A DNA stretch of 15,704 bases from Candidatus Daviesbacteria bacterium (GTDB lineage Bacteria; Patescibacteriota; Microgenomatia; Daviesbacterales; UBA10151). The translations under genes and the position numbers were made by a program. This document shows, piece by piece, positions 8,043-14,829 of this stretch (positions are counted from its first letter, which is position 1; each line of letters begins with the position of its first letter). The DNA lies in assembly GCA_016186985.1 (NCBI GenBank), contig JACPKO010000066.1, positions 1 through 15,704 of the forward strand. Direction: 5' to 3'. The notes below the pieces were generated by a model. That model ran no database searches. It was not told the DNA's origin and saw only the letters and a list, made by a program, of their open reading frames with translations.

Positions 8043-8065
8043 GAGCAGAGCGTTTTTTAGAAGTT

Positions 8066-8338
8066 TCAGGATTTTTTTTTGGCCATTATAGTACTGATGA
8101 GTTTTTTTATCGGGCCGATGGAGTTTTTGGCCATGAAAGCCACGATCGAAGCCATAACCACTTTTGAGGGAAGGTCAACTTTATCTGCAACTGCTTCGGT
8201 TTTTTCCAAAATATCATTAGCTTTGGTAATAGCCCTTTTAACTGCAAAAAAGATCATCACCAAAGATATGCCAATAATTAAAAAAATTATTGACCAGATG
8301 GCAACTAAAATAATTAAAGCAATTTCAAGAGCTGACAT
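8066..8338 (-). CDS. Small single-pass membrane protein, DUF948-like
   Basis: 90 residues. An N-terminal membrane helix (about 5-33, very rich in Ile, Leu and Val) is followed by a charged amphipathic helix (K-R-A-I-T-K-A-N-D-I-L-E-K-T-E-A-V-A-D-K-V) and a basic tail ending K-K-K-S. This layout resembles DUF948/YtxH-type proteins of unknown function, but no diagnostic residue was seen. The minus frame is preferred over the equally long plus-strand frame across it because it gives a coherent membrane-plus-coil design and lies in line with alaS (32 nt downstream) and the RodZ-like gene. A TATACT at 8350-8355 could serve as its own -10, leaving a leader of about 5 nt. Confidence 0.7.
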   Translation of the reverse strand: MSALEIALIILVAIWSIIFLIIGISLVMIFFAVKRAITKANDILEKTEAVADKVDLPSKVVMASIVAFMAKNSIGPIKKLISTIMAKKKS

Positions 8339-8340
8339 GT

Positions 8341-8421
8341 TTAGTATTTAGTATACAGTATTTAGTATGTAGCTGCAGCTTCCTGATCCCAATATACTGC
8401 ATACCATATACTGTCTACTTT
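8341..8421. repeat. Facing arrays of degenerate 7-nt repeats forming a long imperfect hairpin
   Basis: Left arm: four adjacent heptamers TTAGTAT, TTAGTAT, ACAGTAT, TTAGTAT (8341-8368). Right arm: ATACTGC, ATACCAT, ATACTGT (8394-8414), reverse complements of the same nnAGTAT unit, then the degenerate CTACTTT. Bases 8350-8372 and 8397-8419 pair at 19 of 23 positions across a 24-nt loop. The right arm runs into the TAG stop (8415-8417) of the RodZ-like gene. No U-run follows, so it is not a standard terminator. Confidence 0.8.
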
Positions 8422-9053
8422 TTAATATAAACCGTCCTTTCAATTTTGCTCGATTGGCCGAATTTTGAAGTAGATACAATAGTGATTGTATTTACGGAAG
8501 AAGACAATTTAACTTCCTCTTTAAAATTACCATTGTTATCTACACCTACTTCCTGTTCGTTAACGGTAACACGGGTTTCCGGATCAGTAGATCCTTGCAC
8601 CGTAAGTGAGGTCATCTCAACTGTCTGCCCTTGGGTAGGACTGACTACCTCAAGTTTAGGGGAGCCTACAAATTGCCTATATTCAAGCCAAAGGTAGGTA
8701 AAAAATCCGATAATTATTACTGTCACGACCAATCCAATAAGCCTCGATGGAGTAATAAGGATTCTTGCCTTACTTAACGGCTTGGAGAAACTTTCTAAAA
8801 TAACCGGTGGGTATTTTTTAGCTTCAAAATCACGTCTTAAAATAGCCATCAACTTCTCTGAATCAATCCCCAAAAATTTTCCATAGTTTTTAACAAATCC
8901 CTGGATGAAGGTAAGCGGGGGGAGTTTATCATAATCATCTTCTTCTAAGGCCTTTAACAATTCCTTGCGGATTTTAGTACTTTTTTCAACCTCTTCAAGT
9001 GAATACAATTTAGCTTCCCTTGTTTCTTTAAGTAATTGTCCAACAGTCCTCAT
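8415..9053 (-). CDS. RodZ-like helix-turn-helix membrane protein with Ig-like C-terminal domain
   Basis: 212 residues. Residues 1-75 form a RodZ-type HTH (HTH_25): V-G-Q-L-L-K-E-T-R-E, Y-S-L-E-E-V, S-T-K-I-R-K-E-L-L-K-A-L-E, and P-P-L-T-F-I-Q-G-F-V-K-N-Y. One membrane helix lies at about 104-124. The outer part (133-212) starts P-K-L-E-V-V-S-P and has the strand pattern of a bacterial Ig-like/glucodextranase-B-type beta sandwich. RodZ links the MreB cytoskeleton to the wall-building machinery in rod-shaped bacteria; no mreB lies in this window, so that role is inferred from architecture. Transcription probably starts at the shared divergent promoter 9062-9091, about 2 nt before the ATG. Confidence 0.85.
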   Translation of the reverse strand: MRTVGQLLKETREAKLYSLEEVEKSTKIRKELLKALEEDDYDKLPPLTFIQGFVKNYGKFLGIDSEKLMAILRRDFEAKKYPPVILESFSKPLSKARILITPSRLIGLVVTVIIIGFFTYLWLEYRQFVGSPKLEVVSPTQGQTVEMTSLTVQGSTDPETRVTVNEQEVGVDNNGNFKEEVKLSSSVNTITIVSTSKFGQSSKIERTVYIKK

Positions 9054-9061
9054 GATGCATT

Positions 9062-9091
9062 ATTATACCCTTTAGCTTACTTGTCTGCCAA
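9062..9091 (-). promoter_or_regulatory. Promoter of the RodZ-like gene (left half of a divergent pair)
   Basis: On the minus strand TTGGCA (9086-9091), an 18-nt spacer, then a perfect TATAAT (9062-9067). The expected start is about 9055, leaving only some 2 nt before the ATG at 9053. Its -35 shares base 9086 with the -35 of the opposite promoter. Confidence 0.65.
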
Positions 9092-9109
9092 AAATTCGGG
9101 GATTATAAT
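9081..9109 (+). promoter_or_regulatory. Promoter of the 9116 gene, predicted leaderless
   Basis: TTGTCT (9081-9086), a 17-nt spacer, then a perfect TATAAT (9104-9109). Six bases follow before the ATG at 9116, so the predicted first transcribed base is the A of the start codon. Confidence 0.7.
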
Positions 9110-9115
9110 AGCCTC

Positions 9116-9652
9116 ATGTCTGATGTAAATGAATTAGCTCCCCCAAAGGGCAGTCTTGATAAGGCTGAAGGGTATATCGACCAGTTAGTTAATTTGTTGA
9201 ACCAAAAAAAGATAGATGTTTTCCGGACTGACTTAAAAAAATTCGACCCGACTACACTTCAGAACCATTACTCTATCCATTTAAAAGATTACCAGATCGA
9301 GATCAGCCACAACAGGCATCAGGAAACCGGTAAAAACTCTTACGTCATGATTTTTAATAATCTTAAAAACATTTCTGAAGGTAGCGGAGAAAGAGTAATA
9401 TTAGGTTATATTTACCTTGCGGATTCTCAGTATTCAAAATTTAAAATCGTGGCCGATAATCAAATCGAAGCCAGAAGAAGGGCAGCGGAGGAAAAGAGAT
9501 TTAATAAAGCTGTTGAACCGATTGACCAACTATTAATTACCGTCTCTAGTGAAAACTCCATAAAGGATACAAACTCAACCGATACTTTAAAAGAAGAATT
9601 TTCCAGATCTTCAGAAGAATTGCCAAATCCTCCCCAGCTCCATCAAATTTAA
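9116..9652 (+). CDS. Uncharacterised soluble protein, 178 residues
   Basis: No family recognised. There is no signal peptide or membrane segment. Residues about 1-115 look like a compact alpha/beta domain (a helical start with S-L-D-K-A-E-G-Y-I-D-Q-L-V-N-L-L, then alternating strands such as Y-Q-I-E-I-S-H and S-Y-V-M-I-F-N-N-L). A charged helix follows (E-A-R-R-R-A-A-E-E-K-R-F-N-K), then a Ser/Thr/Glu-rich, probably disordered tail. It is the only complete plus-strand gene in the window, divergent from the RodZ-like gene with a shared promoter region. Its TAA overlaps the ftsK TAA tail to tail within TTAA. The strong promoter match and clean start support a real expressed gene; the shared promoter suggests joint regulation with the RodZ-like gene, which is inference. 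Confidence 0.75.
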   Translation: MSDVNELAPPKGSLDKAEGYIDQLVNLLNQKKIDVFRTDLKKFDPTTLQNHYSIHLKDYQIEISHNRHQETGKNSYVMIFNNLKNISEGSGERVILGYIYLADSQYSKFKIVADNQIEARRRAAEEKRFNKAVEPIDQLLITVSSENSIKDTNSTDTLKEEFSRSSEELPNPPQLHQI

Positions 9653-11781
9653 GCTTCGTACGAACCGGGAGTCCCGCCACTTAAAAACTCATCCGGATTA
9701 CGTACCAAAACATCGCGTGGTTTAGAACCGTCTCCGGGCCCGATAACTCCGGCCGCTTCAAGCTCATCTATGATTCTGGCTGCGCGCGCATAACCCACTT
9801 TTAAACGGCGCTGCAAAAGGGAAGCGGAGGCCCTGTCGTACTGACAGACTGTCCTGATTGCTTCCTCAAATAAATCGTCTTTTTCTTCGCTGCCGCCATT
9901 TCCACCCCTGCCGCCTATTTTCCCAATCGGCATTTGGGTAATTTCTTCTGTATATTGCGGCGCAATACCCATCTCTTTGAGGTATTTAACCAGCGCATGG
10001 GTCTCAGGATCCGTAACTAAAACACCCTGAATACGCATTGGCTTTGAAGCATCAGGCGGCAAGAACAGCATATCCCCCCTGCCCAACAATTTTTCTGCAC
10101 CCTGCGAATCAAGGATAACCCGCGAATCAATAAGCGAAGCTACATTAAAAGCAATACGGCATGGAATATTGGCTTTCATTAAACCGGTGATAATATCAAC
10201 TGAAGGCCTCTGAGTGGAGATAACCAGATGGATTCCTGTAGCCCTGGCGAGCTGGGCTAACCTGGTGATTGCGTCCTCAACCTCAACCGGAGCAAACATC
10301 ATTAAATCCGCCAGTTCGTCGATAAAAATCACTATATAAGGCAGCGCCTGAAAACCAGACATTTCATTGTACCCCTGGATGTTGCGGACACCGACCTGCT
10401 GAAAAAGTTTATATCTGCGATCCATTTCAGCCATTGCCCATTTTAAAGCTGAAAGGATTTTTTCCGGCTCAACTATAACTGGCGTTAAGAGATGCGGAAT
10501 GCTGTTGTAATCGACCATCTCCACCCTTTTCGGGTCAATTAAAATAAGTTTTAACTCATCCGGTGAATTCCTGAAAAGCAAAGAGGTTAAAAGCGAGTGC
10601 ATCAGGATTGATTTACCCGAACCGGTTGTTCCAGCAATTAAAATATGGGGCATCCTGTCAATGTCGACTATGATTGAGTGAGAGGCTGTGTCTTTACCTA
10701 AAGTTACTGCCAGCTTAGATTTATGCTTTTTCATTTCATCCGACGAAAGCACTGATTTCATAGTCACCACTTCCAGAGAGTGGTTGGGTACTTCAATTCC
10801 GACCAGTGACTTTCCAGGAATAGGCGCTTCAATACGAACAGTTCCGGTCCTGGTTGCCAAAGCCAAAGCAATATCGTGCTGCAGGTTGGCGATCTTGGTA
10901 ATTTTCGTTCCTGCGGCAATTTCCAAAGCGTATTGGGTTACAGCCGGCCCGCCGTTTACCTCAGCCACCCTGGCTTGAATACCGAAAGATTCAAGTGTCC
11001 GTTCAATAATCGCTGCATTCTTTTTGACATCACCCCTGTCTGCGGGAGAACCGCCTTTGTCATTTAATAAATTGAGCGGGGGGTATTTCCAGACACGGGT
11101 TTGCCCGGCCACATTTTGAACTAGGGTCTCAACTAAAACCGGTTCACTCCGAGGCAGCTTATCAGAAACCTTGCCTGTTTTGCCTTTATCATCAATTCCT
11201 GAAAGTCTCATTTGCCCGCTTCTCAGGTCAAAATTTTCATTCCTTTTAAAAACTGTTCCCATCTTCGCGGCTGTTTTAGTAGCCGAGAAAAAACCTGAAA
11301 AAATTGCTCCAAAAAAGGTTAGCAATTGCTCTAAGCTGGTATTGAGAAAAACGATCAGCCCGATTGCAAACACGCAGATTAATGTAAACACCGCCCCTAT
11401 TCTTGTCACTACCTCTTTAAGCTGGGTCCAAATGAAAGCTCCAACTATTCCTCCCGGGGTATCCCCAATCCCTGCTAAGAGACCCATCAGTGCAACCATC
11501 ATAGTTAACAGCCCAACTAAAACATTAAGCTGCGCAAACCCCCATCTTACCCTTTGTAAAACCAGTCCGGAAAGCGCGAAAACAACCGGTGTTGCGACCG
11601 CAGTAAAACCAATATTTTCAATCAAATACTGTTTCCAAAAAAACAGGTATGGTGTTTGGGTTAAAAAGGCAACTGCCGAAACCCCCGCTAGAATAAAAGA
11701 TATGAAAGTCCCAATACTGATAATAGTTCTTTGTTTAAGTTTGAGTCTGGGAAGTGAATAGATTGATTTACGTCTAGGCAT
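9649..11781 (-). CDS. ftsK: FtsK/SpoIIIE-family DNA translocase
   Basis: Membrane-anchored ATPase that pumps chromosomal DNA through the division septum. 710 residues. The N-terminal part has about four to five membrane helices (roughly 18-42, 55-77, 84-106, 126-147, and a weaker one near 150-166). A short linker follows, then the alpha/beta motor with Walker A G-T-T-G-S-G-K-S (384-391) and Walker B I-V-I-F-I-D-E-L (Asp488, Glu489). After a Gly-rich hinge (about 620-632) comes the gamma winged-helix domain (about 635-697; A-S-L-L-Q-R-R-L-K-V-G-Y-A-R-A-A-R), which in known FtsK reads oriented KOPS sites. Length is close to compact SpoIIIE/FtsK forms, without the very long linker of E. coli FtsK. 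Its stop overlaps that of the plus-strand gene by 4 nt. Confidence 0.95.
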   Translation of the reverse strand: MPRRKSIYSLPRLKLKQRTIISIGTFISFILAGVSAVAFLTQTPYLFFWKQYLIENIGFTAVATPVVFALSGLVLQRVRWGFAQLNVLVGLLTMMVALMGLLAGIGDTPGGIVGAFIWTQLKEVVTRIGAVFTLICVFAIGLIVFLNTSLEQLLTFFGAIFSGFFSATKTAAKMGTVFKRNENFDLRSGQMRLSGIDDKGKTGKVSDKLPRSEPVLVETLVQNVAGQTRVWKYPPLNLLNDKGGSPADRGDVKKNAAIIERTLESFGIQARVAEVNGGPAVTQYALEIAAGTKITKIANLQHDIALALATRTGTVRIEAPIPGKSLVGIEVPNHSLEVVTMKSVLSSDEMKKHKSKLAVTLGKDTASHSIIVDIDRMPHILIAGTTGSGKSILMHSLLTSLLFRNSPDELKLILIDPKRVEMVDYNSIPHLLTPVIVEPEKILSALKWAMAEMDRRYKLFQQVGVRNIQGYNEMSGFQALPYIVIFIDELADLMMFAPVEVEDAITRLAQLARATGIHLVISTQRPSVDIITGLMKANIPCRIAFNVASLIDSRVILDSQGAEKLLGRGDMLFLPPDASKPMRIQGVLVTDPETHALVKYLKEMGIAPQYTEEITQMPIGKIGGRGGNGGSEEKDDLFEEAIRTVCQYDRASASLLQRRLKVGYARAARIIDELEAAGVIGPGDGSKPRDVLVRNPDEFLSGGTPGSYEA

Positions 11782-11788
11782 TGTAATT

Positions 11789-11797
11789 ATTATATCA
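11789..11797 (-). promoter_or_regulatory. Extended -10 promoter of ftsK, predicted leaderless or 1-nt leader
   Basis: Minus strand TGATATAAT (TG-n-TATAAT) is followed by seven bases and the ATG at 11781, placing the expected start one base before the A of the start codon. No strong -35 is visible. Confidence 0.6.
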
Positions 11798-11821
11798 TAC
11801 TCAATTATAGGTCATATTACG

Positions 11822-11889
11822 TTTTGCGTAGCAAAAGGCAAGGTTCTGCGAGTGCGAGGTAAAATTTTTCAATACCGAAGCACGAAGCA
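11822..11889. repeat. Intergenic cluster of short palindromic and tandem repeats between rnj and ftsK
   Basis: The 142-nt gap contains a perfect 6-bp hairpin, TTTTGC-gta-GCAAAA (11822-11836), a tandem TGCGAG pair (11847-11858) and a tandem CGAAGCA pair (11876-11889). No open frame or U-run terminator accompanies them. Function unknown. Confidence 0.6.
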
Positions 11890-11923
11890 GGTCCTTATAC
11901 CATATCCTACTATGGGGTAATTT

Positions 11924-13624
11924 CTAATCTTCCATTATTACCGTAAGTATTAAGGGCCGCCGTTTCGTTTCCTCATAAAAAAACCTTTGCAGGTGGTTTT
12001 CTATTTCATTTCTGACATATCTGATATCGAGCCGCCCGCCCCGGTGGTCTAAAAATAAAGACTTGACTATCTCTTTAGCCCCGTCTAAAAGATCATTCGC
12101 TTCATCGCCAAACACAAACCCTCTTGATATCAAGTCCGGCTCCCCTGAAAACTTGCCTGTACTTCCATCTATCGGCACAACTACCACGACTATTCCCTCC
12201 TCGCTCATATGTTCCCGGTCGCGAAGGACTATGCTCCCAACATCACCGACCCCAAGCCCGTCCACATAAATATTCTGAGAAGGAATGGGCGGCAGGATTT
12301 TATACCTGTCCACACTGAGTTCAATAGGCGAAACCTCAGTTAGAGTAATCATTTCGTTTTCTTTATACCCTAAATCCTTGCACATTCGGGAAAAAGCCCG
12401 GATATGCTTAAATCCACCTCCAATAGGCATAAGAAACTTTGGCCTGGCTAAATTAATCATAAGCTTAAGCTCTTCGGCTGAAGCGTGGCCGGACACATGA
12501 AGGGAAGCGTCTGAGGCGGAATAATAAACCTCACAGCCAAACCGCGATAAATTATCAATCAAAATCCCCTGGGCTTCTTCAGTTGAAGGCATTGGGTCAG
12601 CACTTACCAAAACCGTATCGTTTTTGGACAACTGGACAAATTTATGCTCACCGTTGGCTACCCGCGATAAGGCTGATCCGGGCTGTCCAAAAGCCCCTGA
12701 GATAATAATCATTAATTTTTCCGGCGCAAACCTTTTTATTTCCTCCTGCGCAATAATTAATCCGGGGGGGACATGCAGATAGCCTAGCTCCCGTGCCACC
12801 TGGAAGTTATTTTCCATGGACCGGCCGACCAGGCTTACTTTTCTCCCGGCTTTAATCGCTACATTAAGGGCCTGCTGGATTCTGGTAATGTTTGAGGTTA
12901 TCAAGGTTAAAAGTAGCTTACCTTTTGTTTGTTCCTCAATTTTGGCAAAATTAGGCTCAATTTGTTTTTCCGACAATGTATAACCCGGCCTGTCTGACCT
13001 TAAACAATCAATTGCCAAAAGCAACACCCCTTTACTGCCAAGTTCCGCCACCCTTCCGACATCAGTTTTTTGTCCGTTTACTGGTGTCCAATCTACCTTA
13101 AAATCGGATTGGTGGATAATTGTCCCGACAGGAGTTTCCAAAACAATCCCTGTTGAGTCCGGAACTGAATGAGAAACCTGATAGAAAGAAACCTTAAAAA
13201 CACCCAGGGTTAAAGTGTCAGTAATTTTTAACTCTTTTATCGCCCGTTTATCGAGCTGGTGCTCTTCAAATTTATGGGCAATTAACCCGCAAGTTAACCT
13301 CTGGGAATAAATCGGTACATTAAGTTCCGGCCATATATAAGGCAGCGCACCATAATGGTCATCGTGACCATGAGTAATCAAAATTGCTTTAACTTTTTGC
13401 TTTTTATCCCTTAAATAATTGATGTCCGGAATGACCAAGTCAACACCCCTCATTTCCGAATCAGGAAAACTGACACCGCAGTCAATAATTACAATGTCGT
13501 CCCCATACTCGTAAGCAAACATGTTTTTGGTGACATCTCCTACGCCACCGAGCGGAATAATTCTTAAAGACTTTCCCCCTTTGGGACTTGTATTAAATTC
13601 AAATTTTGGTTTATAAGACTTCAT
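11924..13624 (-). CDS. rnj: RNase J family beta-CASP metallo-nuclease with altered metal site
   Basis: Cytoplasmic 5'-3' exo/endoribonuclease family for mRNA turnover and rRNA processing. 566 residues, the usual RNase J length. The metallo-beta-lactamase core has H-G-H-D-D-H (85-90; His85, His87, Asp89, His90), His152 in S-H-S-V-P and Asp174 in S-D-F-K-V-D. The beta-CASP part shows S-N-I-T-R-I-Q (about 244-250) and H-V-S-G-H (376-380). Two departures are visible. The last metal-site motif, normally P-x-H-G-E 22 residues after the SGH histidine, is P-I-G-G-G, with Gly402 where His is expected. The S-Q-G-E-P loop is A-F-G-Q-P. The C-terminal domain is complete. Start ATG 13624 has no ribosome site or clear promoter; the repeat gap 13625-13759 lies upstream. 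Confidence 0.9.
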   Translation of the reverse strand: MKSYKPKFEFNTSPKGGKSLRIIPLGGVGDVTKNMFAYEYGDDIVIIDCGVSFPDSEMRGVDLVIPDINYLRDKKQKVKAILITHGHDDHYGALPYIWPELNVPIYSQRLTCGLIAHKFEEHQLDKRAIKELKITDTLTLGVFKVSFYQVSHSVPDSTGIVLETPVGTIIHQSDFKVDWTPVNGQKTDVGRVAELGSKGVLLLAIDCLRSDRPGYTLSEKQIEPNFAKIEEQTKGKLLLTLITSNITRIQQALNVAIKAGRKVSLVGRSMENNFQVARELGYLHVPPGLIIAQEEIKRFAPEKLMIIISGAFGQPGSALSRVANGEHKFVQLSKNDTVLVSADPMPSTEEAQGILIDNLSRFGCEVYYSASDASLHVSGHASAEELKLMINLARPKFLMPIGGGFKHIRAFSRMCKDLGYKENEMITLTEVSPIELSVDRYKILPPIPSQNIYVDGLGVGDVGSIVLRDREHMSEEGIVVVVVPIDGSTGKFSGEPDLISRGFVFGDEANDLLDGAKEIVKSLFLDHRGGRLDIRYVRNEIENHLQRFFYEETKRRPLILTVIMED

Positions 13625-13634
13625 AAAAATAATT

Positions 13635-13752
13635 CAAAAGTCAAAATGCAAAAGGCAAAACTACAACTCCAAATAGTACGCCCCTCTTTCAGAGGCAAAA
13701 AGTTTTCTAAGTTTTGACTTTTTACCTGTACTTTTGAGTTTTGACTTTTAAC
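13635..13752. repeat. Facing arrays of 7-nt repeats in the gap between the Lon-like gene and rnj
   Basis: Left arm: four adjacent heptamers CAAAAGT, CAAAATG, CAAAAGG, CAAAACT (13635-13662). Right arm, inverted: TTTTGAC, TTTTTAC (13712-13725), a 6-nt break, then TTTTGAG, TTTTGAC, TTTTAAC (13732-13752). AAAAGTCAAAA (13636-13646) is exactly complementary to TTTTGACTTTT at 13712-13722 and at 13739-13749. A small separate hairpin CCTCT-ttc-AGAGG (13683-13695) sits in the middle. The gap holds no gene. Confidence 0.85.
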
Positions 13753-13759
13753 ATTTACC

Positions 13760-14824
13760 TTATGTATTCAAGAATTGCGCTATATTCTGCTCGTTTATGA
13801 TAAATGGTCCTTTCTGACCCTCAACTACCATTCTTGCAATTTTACCTACTATATTAACAATATGGCGTTTTAAGCTCCTTATACCCCCATCGAACCCTAA
13901 AGGACGGACAATATTTTCCCAGACTTCAGGATCAACTTGTATAAATCTTGGGTCAATCGCTGCATTTTTTAATGCTTCGGGCATTATGTAATCCCTGCCG
14001 ATTACTATTTTTTGCTCATCAGTATAAAAAGGCATCTCGATCACCTCAAGCCTGTCCATAACCGCAGTCGCGATATTTCCGGTATTGTTGGCTGTTGCAA
14101 CAAACAAAACCTGGGACAAATCAAACGGAAAGTTAACATAGTGGTCTAAAAATGCCATGTTTTGTTCCGGATCTAAAAGCTCAACCAAAACTCCCATGAT
14201 GTCAGCCCTTGCGGATTCAGTAATACGGTCAAGCTCATCCAAAAGTATCACAGGATTTTTAACCTGAGAGCGCTTCAAAGCCCTCATAATAAGTCCAGGC
14301 TCGGCCTCAGATTTAACGCGGGACTCGCCCCGCAGCTGCAAAGCTGAACCCAGCCCTCCAAATGGAATCCTGATAATGGGACGGCCTAAACTCTCGGCTA
14401 TTGAAAAAGCCAGGGAAGTTTTACCTGAACCAACAAGTCCGACAAATGCCAGTATAGGTTGCTTGGCAATCTGGCTTTTCATGGCGTTCAAAATCATAAT
14501 TGATAGGTATTCCAAAATCCTCGCCTTAATTGGCTCGAGTCCGTAATGGTTTTTATCCAAAATTTGTTTAGCCCGGTTTAAATCCAAAATATCCTGGCCT
14601 GATTTATTCCAGGGAAGATCTGTTATAAAATTAACGTAAGTTACCTGCCTATCTACTTCAGGTGTAAACTCTCCGGTTTTAAAAGCCAATTCGATCCTTG
14701 AGAGATCATCCTGTAATTTTTCCGATACATCCGGCGGGAGCTTGGCGTTTGCAAGCTTTTGTTTTAAATCGGTTAATATCTGGTTTGAATTTTGCCCTCC
14801 GGAGAGAGTTTGAGCAGGATCCAT
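13760..14824 (-). CDS. Lon-type AAA+ ATPase without protease or substrate-binding domain
   Basis: 354 residues, matching the middle of Lon (about 780-800 residues in full-length bacterial Lon). Residues 20-75 correspond to the helical region ending in L-P-W; D-K-N-H-Y-G-L-E-P-I-K (about 90-100) is the Lon D-H-Y-G-L motif. Walker A is G-L-V-G-S-G-K-T (129-136), Walker B L-L-D-E-L-D (Asp196, Glu197), L-D-P-E-Q-N near 217-222, sensor 1 in V-A-T-A-N-N, arginine finger region M-D-R-L-E-V-I (Arg258), and sensor 2 G-G-I-R-S-L-K-R (Arg316). ATP hydrolysis therefore looks possible. The protein ends after the small AAA subdomain, with no Ser-Lys protease domain and no N-terminal LON domain. The aromatic pore loop (R-T-Y-I-G in Lon) is replaced by S-R-V-K-S-E. 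It starts 5 nt after the upstream stop and is probably co-transcribed. Confidence 0.85.
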   Translation of the reverse strand: MDPAQTLSGGQNSNQILTDLKQKLANAKLPPDVSEKLQDDLSRIELAFKTGEFTPEVDRQVTYVNFITDLPWNKSGQDILDLNRAKQILDKNHYGLEPIKARILEYLSIMILNAMKSQIAKQPILAFVGLVGSGKTSLAFSIAESLGRPIIRIPFGGLGSALQLRGESRVKSEAEPGLIMRALKRSQVKNPVILLDELDRITESARADIMGVLVELLDPEQNMAFLDHYVNFPFDLSQVLFVATANNTGNIATAVMDRLEVIEMPFYTDEQKIVIGRDYIMPEALKNAAIDPRFIQVDPEVWENIVRPLGFDGGIRSLKRHIVNIVGKIARMVVEGQKGPFIINEQNIAQFLNT

Positions 14825-14829
14825 ATAAT

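Noticed and set aside
8079..8351. Plus-strand open frame of 90 codons opposite the small membrane protein
   Set aside because: It mirrors the minus-strand gene, has no promoter or gene context, and the minus frame gives a better membrane-plus-helix protein.
8341..8421. CRISPR-like array
   Set aside because: The units are 7 nt, contiguous and inverted, with no spacers and no cas genes nearby.
11171..11761. Long plus-strand frame of 196 codons inside ftsK
   Set aside because: It lies antisense to the FtsK membrane region, which is clearly coding; no recognisable domain or start signals.
11822..11836. TTTTGC/GCAAAA hairpin as the rnj terminator
   Set aside because: It is short, nearly 90 nt past the stop, and no U-run follows on the minus strand.
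13683..13695. CCTCT/AGAGG hairpin as a terminator for the Lon-like gene
   Set aside because: The stem is only 5 bp and no U-run follows it on the minus-strand transcript.
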